Below, piece after piece: positions 5,664 to 6,580 of a DNA stretch of 6,580 nt. Origin of the DNA: Bacteroidales bacterium (GTDB lineage: Bacteria; Bacteroidota; Bacteroidia; Bacteroidales; PUMT01); the NCBI GenBank assembly GCA_007132365.1, contig SLOS01000060.1, positions 1 to 6,580 of the forward strand, in the 5' to 3' direction. The notes under the pieces were generated by a model that was not told where the DNA came from, ran no database searches, and saw nothing but the letters and a program-made list of their open reading frames with translations. Made by a program: the position numbers and the translations under genes. Within the stretch, counting starts at the first letter, position 1, and the number at the start of each line of letters is the position of its first letter.

Positions 5664-6580
5664 TCATTGTAAATTGTGATGCTCATTAAACCTTTTAAGG
5701 CGCTCCCGGAGTACCGGAAGCAGGTCCCTCGAAATTTGCGAAACACAGGCACGTAGTCCTTCTTTCCTTGAACTTCCCGTTATTTCGAGCGAAACAGCAC
5801 TGATACCGTAATAGAGAAGCCTTTCCAGCAATTCACCGCCGGTAAACCCCGGATATGACACGGTAAAATAAAAGCCGTCGCCTAAAGGCAGATCCTCATC
5901 CATGTCATATACAATTCTGAAACCGTTTTCAACGAACATCTCCTTCATTATACGCGCCCGCTCCTCATACTCGCGTACCTCGCCCACAAAGTTGAACTTT
6001 CCGTCACTGGCTGCTTTCAACATGGCAGCCAGGCCATATTGCGAGGAGTGATTGGTGCCGGCGGATAATGAATAGAGGGAGCCGTAAACCATTGCATACC
6101 CAAGCCTGTCAGATGAATAATACCGCTTCAGATCCGGATAGGTCCTGTTGTAAAGTTTACCGGATATTATCATCACACCAGTCCTTTGTCCTGCATAACT
6201 GAAAGCTTTTGAACTGGAAAGCAGTAAAATATAATTTGAGGTATAGTTAGCAACAGTGGCCTGAAAAGGTGGCTCTCCCGGTACAGAAAGATCCTTTCTG
6301 AAATCCATGCAAAAATAGGCAAGGTCCTCAAGGACTATTACATCATATCTATTGGCGAGATCACCTATTATCTGCAGTTCTCTTTCTGAAAAACATATCC
6401 ATGAAGGATTATTGGGATTGGAATATAAAATGCAGCTGATATTGCCGGCTGAAAGGTAAGATTCCAGTTTTTCCCGTAGCTTTTCACCCCTGAACCGGTA
6501 AACATCAAAACAATCATATTTGATCCCCATCACTCCAAGCTGCTGCTTATGGACGGGGAAGCCAGGATCTATAAGCAGAA
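5664..6580 (-). CDS. PLP-dependent aminotransferase, class I/II fold (5' truncated by the window edge)
   Basis: This is the C-terminal 304 residues of a fold-type I aminotransferase that moves an amino group between an amino acid and a 2-oxoacid using pyridoxal phosphate. The frame stays open to the right edge; the GTG/ATG pair at 6528-6533 is internal, because conserved sequence (IDPGFPVHKQQLG) continues upstream of it. In visible-residue numbering the landmarks are SNPNNPSW (53-60), the VLEDLAY block (82-88) with the PLP-ring Asp85 and Tyr88, and SSSKAFSYAGQRTG (121-134) with the PLP-binding Lys124 (codon 6207-6209). Near the C-terminus, Arg276 in GLRACVSQ fits the carboxylate-binding Arg of the family. 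About 100 or more N-terminal residues are missing. Substrate specificity is not readable. It lies 188 bp upstream of korD on the same strand, which suggests but does not prove that it feeds 2-oxoacids to that enzyme. Confidence 0.93.
   Translation of the reverse strand, partial: LLIDPGFPVHKQQLGVMGIKYDCFDVYRFRGEKLREKLESYLSAGNISCILYSNPNNPSWICFSERELQIIGDLANRYDVIVLEDLAYFCMDFRKDLSVPGEPPFQATVANYTSNYILLLSSSKAFSYAGQRTGVMIISGKLYNRTYPDLKRYYSSDRLGYAMVYGSLYSLSAGTNHSSQYGLAAMLKAASDGKFNFVGEVREYEERARIMKEMFVENGFRIVYDMDEDLPLGDGFYFTVSYPGFTGGELLERLLYYGISAVSLEITGSSRKEGLRACVSQISRDLLPVLRERLKRFNEHHNLQ

Noticed and set aside
6528..6533. GTG/ATG pair as the start of the aminotransferase
   Set aside because: The frame continues to the window edge with family-like sequence (IDPGFPVHKQ), and the family normally has about 100 or more residues before this point, so the gene is cut by the window edge.

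Overview
This window looks like chromosomal core metabolism of an anaerobic or fermentative member of the Bacteroidota (Bacteroidales-like). The reasons are the yicC-gmk-nadD gene run, a four-subunit 2-oxoacid:ferredoxin oxidoreductase of the kind common in that phylum, near absence of well-placed Shine-Dalgarno sequences, AT-rich intergenic DNA, and one exact TAnnTTTG element resembling the Bacteroidota -7 promoter box. The taxonomic call is inference from gene content and motif resemblance; no marker gene is present.

Left half, plus strand. The window opens inside a MATE-family multidrug/cation exporter (1-552, N-terminal part outside the window). After a 94-bp gap come yicC (647-1543, endoribonuclease family), gmk (1540-2124, guanylate kinase, start overlapping the yicC stop by 4 bp) and nadD (2199-2780, nicotinate-nucleotide adenylyltransferase). 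The last three are probably one transcript covering RNA turnover, GMP-to-GDP phosphorylation and NAD synthesis. yicC carries an exact in-frame 15-bp tandem duplication.

Right half, minus strand. A tight four-gene operon is read from high to low coordinates: korD (two-cluster ferredoxin, 5475-5248), korA/vorB (alpha, 5227-4151), korB (TPP-binding beta, 4154-3360) and korC (gamma, 3349-2798). Together they encode one enzyme that decarboxylates a 2-oxoacid to its acyl-CoA and reduces ferredoxin. Upstream, and read in the same direction, is the C-terminal part of a fold-type I PLP aminotransferase (5664 to the window edge), which could supply 2-oxoacids from amino acids. The 188-bp gap between the aminotransferase and korD holds a perfect 7-1-7 palindrome resembling Fur/PerR-family boxes and, 17 bp from it on the korD side, a candidate -7 element. 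The plus- and minus-strand blocks converge with only 17 bp between nadD and korC.

No RNA gene, CRISPR array, insertion sequence, phage gene or attachment site was seen, and no stretch over 300 bases lacks a gene. I found no convincing new biological system. The points most worth checking are the Fur-like palindrome, the yicC duplication, and the pairing of aminotransferase and oxidoreductase.
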